Position numbers and translations under genes: made by a program. This document shows, in pieces, positions 52,278-53,672 of a stretch of DNA of 53,672 bases (its first letter is position 1; every line of letters begins with the position of its first letter). The notes under the pieces were generated by a model, which saw only the letters and a list, made by a program, of their open reading frames with translations, made no database searches and had not been told where the DNA came from. This DNA comes from Anaeromyxobacter sp. (GTDB lineage: Bacteria > Myxococcota > Myxococcia > Myxococcales > Anaeromyxobacteraceae). The stretch covers positions 1-53,672 of the forward strand of contig JADKCZ010000014.1 in NCBI GenBank assembly GCA_016718565.1. The letters run 5' to 3'.

Positions 52278-53108
52278 TCAGAGGTCCAGTGGATTTGAAC
52301 CGAGCGCTCCCGGGTCCTTGACATGGACCCCGTCCTGGAACTGGGCGTCGGGGAGGTAGCGGAGGCGCCGAACGTACCCGGCGAAGAGGTCCTCCAGTCC
52401 GGCATCGCGCACACCAGCCCAGAGCGGGCCAAGCAACCAGGCCCGCGTGCTCTCCGGAAGGACGGGTGGCACGACCTGCAGTGAGAAGCCCCGCTCTCTG
52501 GCCAGGACCCTCATCCTGGCCAGATAGAGCGCGGAAACGCGGCTGAGCCGCAGTTCCATGCGCTCGCCCGCCGGTGACCGTGCCGACGGCGACCAGGCGG
52601 ACACCCGCACCGCGGGGAGCCAGGCACTCCAGCCATACGGGATTGCGCTGACCCTGGCCTCCACTTCGGGGTCGAAGAAGGCCGGACCCATCGTGACGTA
52701 GAAGGGCTTGACGAAGTACTGAAAGGTGAAGGTCTGGTCGAGGTCGTTCCCGAAGGAATCGGGCCGCAGGACCAGGTGGACCGCCGACCCCCTCAGGTCG
52801 TTGGCCTCAGCCAGGCGCCACAGCAGGGCGTAGAAGCCCGCCATCGAGATGGCCTGGTTGCAGGCCAACGAGTAGAACTCCCCACCGTCCTGGCGCACCG
52901 GATAGAGCTGGTTGGCCACCGAGTCGCCGAGCACCACCCTGGCCGGGAGCGGAATGGTCGCGGCGCTCTTGCGCAGCGCCACCAGCCCCTCGCCGCCGAC
53001 GGCGACCTGGTCTTGGTACCAAGGCACCTGCCACACGATGGCCGGCAGGGCAAAGCCGACCAGTCCGGCAAGCAGGGTACCCTTGAGGAGCAGGGTTCGA
53101 GGGGTCAT
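52278..53108 (-). CDS. SGNH-like membrane-anchored protein paired with MBOAT
   Basis: 276 residues from ATG 53108. One N-terminal helix (LLLKGTLLAGLVGFALPAIVW) is followed by a periplasmic domain with ARVVLGDSVANQLYP, the SGNH block I with Ser in GDS. A late DGVHVKDPGALGSNP supplies the Asp/His pair, as D-x-V-H. Length and order next to an MBOAT gene copy the pair at 3141-5548, but the sequences are not close, and this copy has GDS rather than GGSN. It probably takes part in acylation of an exported polymer. No ACP or ligase gene is visible on this side of the window; they could lie beyond the edge. Confidence 0.78.
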   Translation of the reverse strand: MTPRTLLLKGTLLAGLVGFALPAIVWQVPWYQDQVAVGGEGLVALRKSAATIPLPARVVLGDSVANQLYPVRQDGGEFYSLACNQAISMAGFYALLWRLAEANDLRGSAVHLVLRPDSFGNDLDQTFTFQYFVKPFYVTMGPAFFDPEVEARVSAIPYGWSAWLPAVRVSAWSPSARSPAGERMELRLSRVSALYLARMRVLARERGFSLQVVPPVLPESTRAWLLGPLWAGVRDAGLEDLFAGYVRRLRYLPDAQFQDGVHVKDPGALGSNPLDL

Positions 53109-53112
53109 GTGC

Positions 53113-53672
53113 TCAGAAGTTGAAGTAGATGAAGGTCTGCTCGCCCCAGCGCCCCAGGAGCAGGATGGTCGTCACGAGCCCCCCGTAGGTGAGCCATCTC
53201 GCCGGCAGTCTCATGGCTCCCAGAGGCCGCCTGCGAAGGACCGGCTCGAGCAACACGACCACGAGCCCGCCACTCGCGATGACGGCGTCCCTCGGCGTCA
53301 GGCCGGGTAGCGCCTTGGCCATCGCCGCGCGGACTCCCGCCTGCAAGCTGCTGGACCAGTCGGTGGCCGCGATCCCGGTCAGAACCGTCCAGGCGTCCTC
53401 GAGACTCTGTGCCCGGAAGAAGATCCAGGTGAGGCAGACGAGGTTGAAGACCACGGCGATCCGCCAGAGCCGGAGGACGCCGGCCAGGCGAGGTCCCACC
53501 TGCCGATCCAGCCTGGCCTTGTAGGGCAGGTGATAGACGGAGGCGGCCAGCATGACGCCGTGGAGCGCGCCCCAGGCCAGGAAGGTCAACCTGGTTCTGC
53601 CACAGCCCGGAGGCCAGGAAAGTCACCATCAGCGCGGCGGTAACGGGCGTACCGGCCGAGGCCGCGCCACTG
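53113..53672 (-). CDS. MBOAT O-acyltransferase, 5' partial, frame break at active site
   Basis: The C-terminal ~160 residues are clearly MBOAT: TFLAWGALHGVMLAASVYH, FNLVCLTWIFFRAQSLEDAW and the aromatic end TFIYFNF. Upstream of about 53600 the frame differs and reads ALMVTFLASGLWQNQ, where family members have SGLWHGAxxTF. So two bases seem lost and two changed exactly at the conserved W-H-G motif that carries the catalytic histidine. The gene also runs off the window edge. This may be a sequence error, or a decayed acyltransferase. It ends 4 bases before the SGNH gene start, so the two would be one operon. Confidence 0.72.

Overview
The window reads as chromosomal DNA of a very GC-rich Gram-negative bacterium. 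Codon use is strongly G/C at third positions, GTG and TTG starts are common, and 4-bp ATGA/GTGA gene overlaps are frequent. The gene families (capsule/O-antigen biosynthesis, secreted Ig-like repeat proteins, a huge multicopper oxidase) suggest a myxobacterial-type organism, perhaps Anaeromyxobacter-like. That placement is inference from style and gene content, since no rRNA or other marker gene is present.

Left region (1-14.2 kb). Two secreted proteins that share a ~100-residue Ig-like repeat with a C-x6-C pair flank a four-gene minus-strand cassette. The cassette encodes a fatty-acyl-AMP-ligase-like adenylating enzyme, an acyl carrier protein, an MBOAT acyltransferase and a membrane-anchored SGNH protein. 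It has the part list of the Gram-positive Dlt (D-alanylation) system, but the adenylating enzyme looks like an acyl rather than an amino-acid activator. The right flanking gene is a ~2046-residue multicopper oxidase with all four copper motifs, an FN3-like domain and nine C-terminal repeats. Its leader can fold into a strong hairpin.

Middle and right regions (14.8-52 kb). This is a large surface-polysaccharide locus made of several operons. The minus-strand operon 14789-25789 encodes a PglF-type dehydratase, WecB, an acetyltransferase/aminotransferase in one continuous frame, a PglC-type sugar-phosphate transferase and a GT4. Together these fit a di-N-acetylbacillosamine-type initiating sugar. 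The same operon carries a heparinase II/III-type lyase and a two-domain dehydrogenase, and a related Gfo/Idh/MocA oxidoreductase is divergent to it. The minus-strand operon 27484-36431 carries glycosyltransferases, an acetyltransferase, a Wzy-like polymerase and a Wzc-type tyrosine autokinase. The plus-strand operon 36656-42906 carries two methyltransferase-like proteins, a GT2, a Wzx flippase and an OafA-type acyltransferase. The minus-strand operon 42984-47274 makes CDP-3,6-dideoxyhexose precursors (RfbF, RfbG, RfbH and a reductase/epimerase). The plus-strand block 47335-52254 holds an O-antigen ligase/polymerase-TPR protein, GDP-fucose synthesis (Fcl, Gmd) and a small zinc-ribbon membrane protein. 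A second SGNH + MBOAT pair runs off the right edge.

The polysaccharide genes fit a Wzx/Wzy-dependent pathway: nucleotide-sugar synthesis, initiation on undecaprenyl phosphate, glycosyl transfer, flipping, polymerisation under Wzc control, and acyl or methyl decoration. Several genes (1-2979, 47335-49756, 53113-53672) contain single- or two-base frame breaks. These are either sequence errors or real decay, and cannot be told apart from sequence alone. I saw no tRNA, rRNA, insertion sequence, CRISPR array or phage gene.
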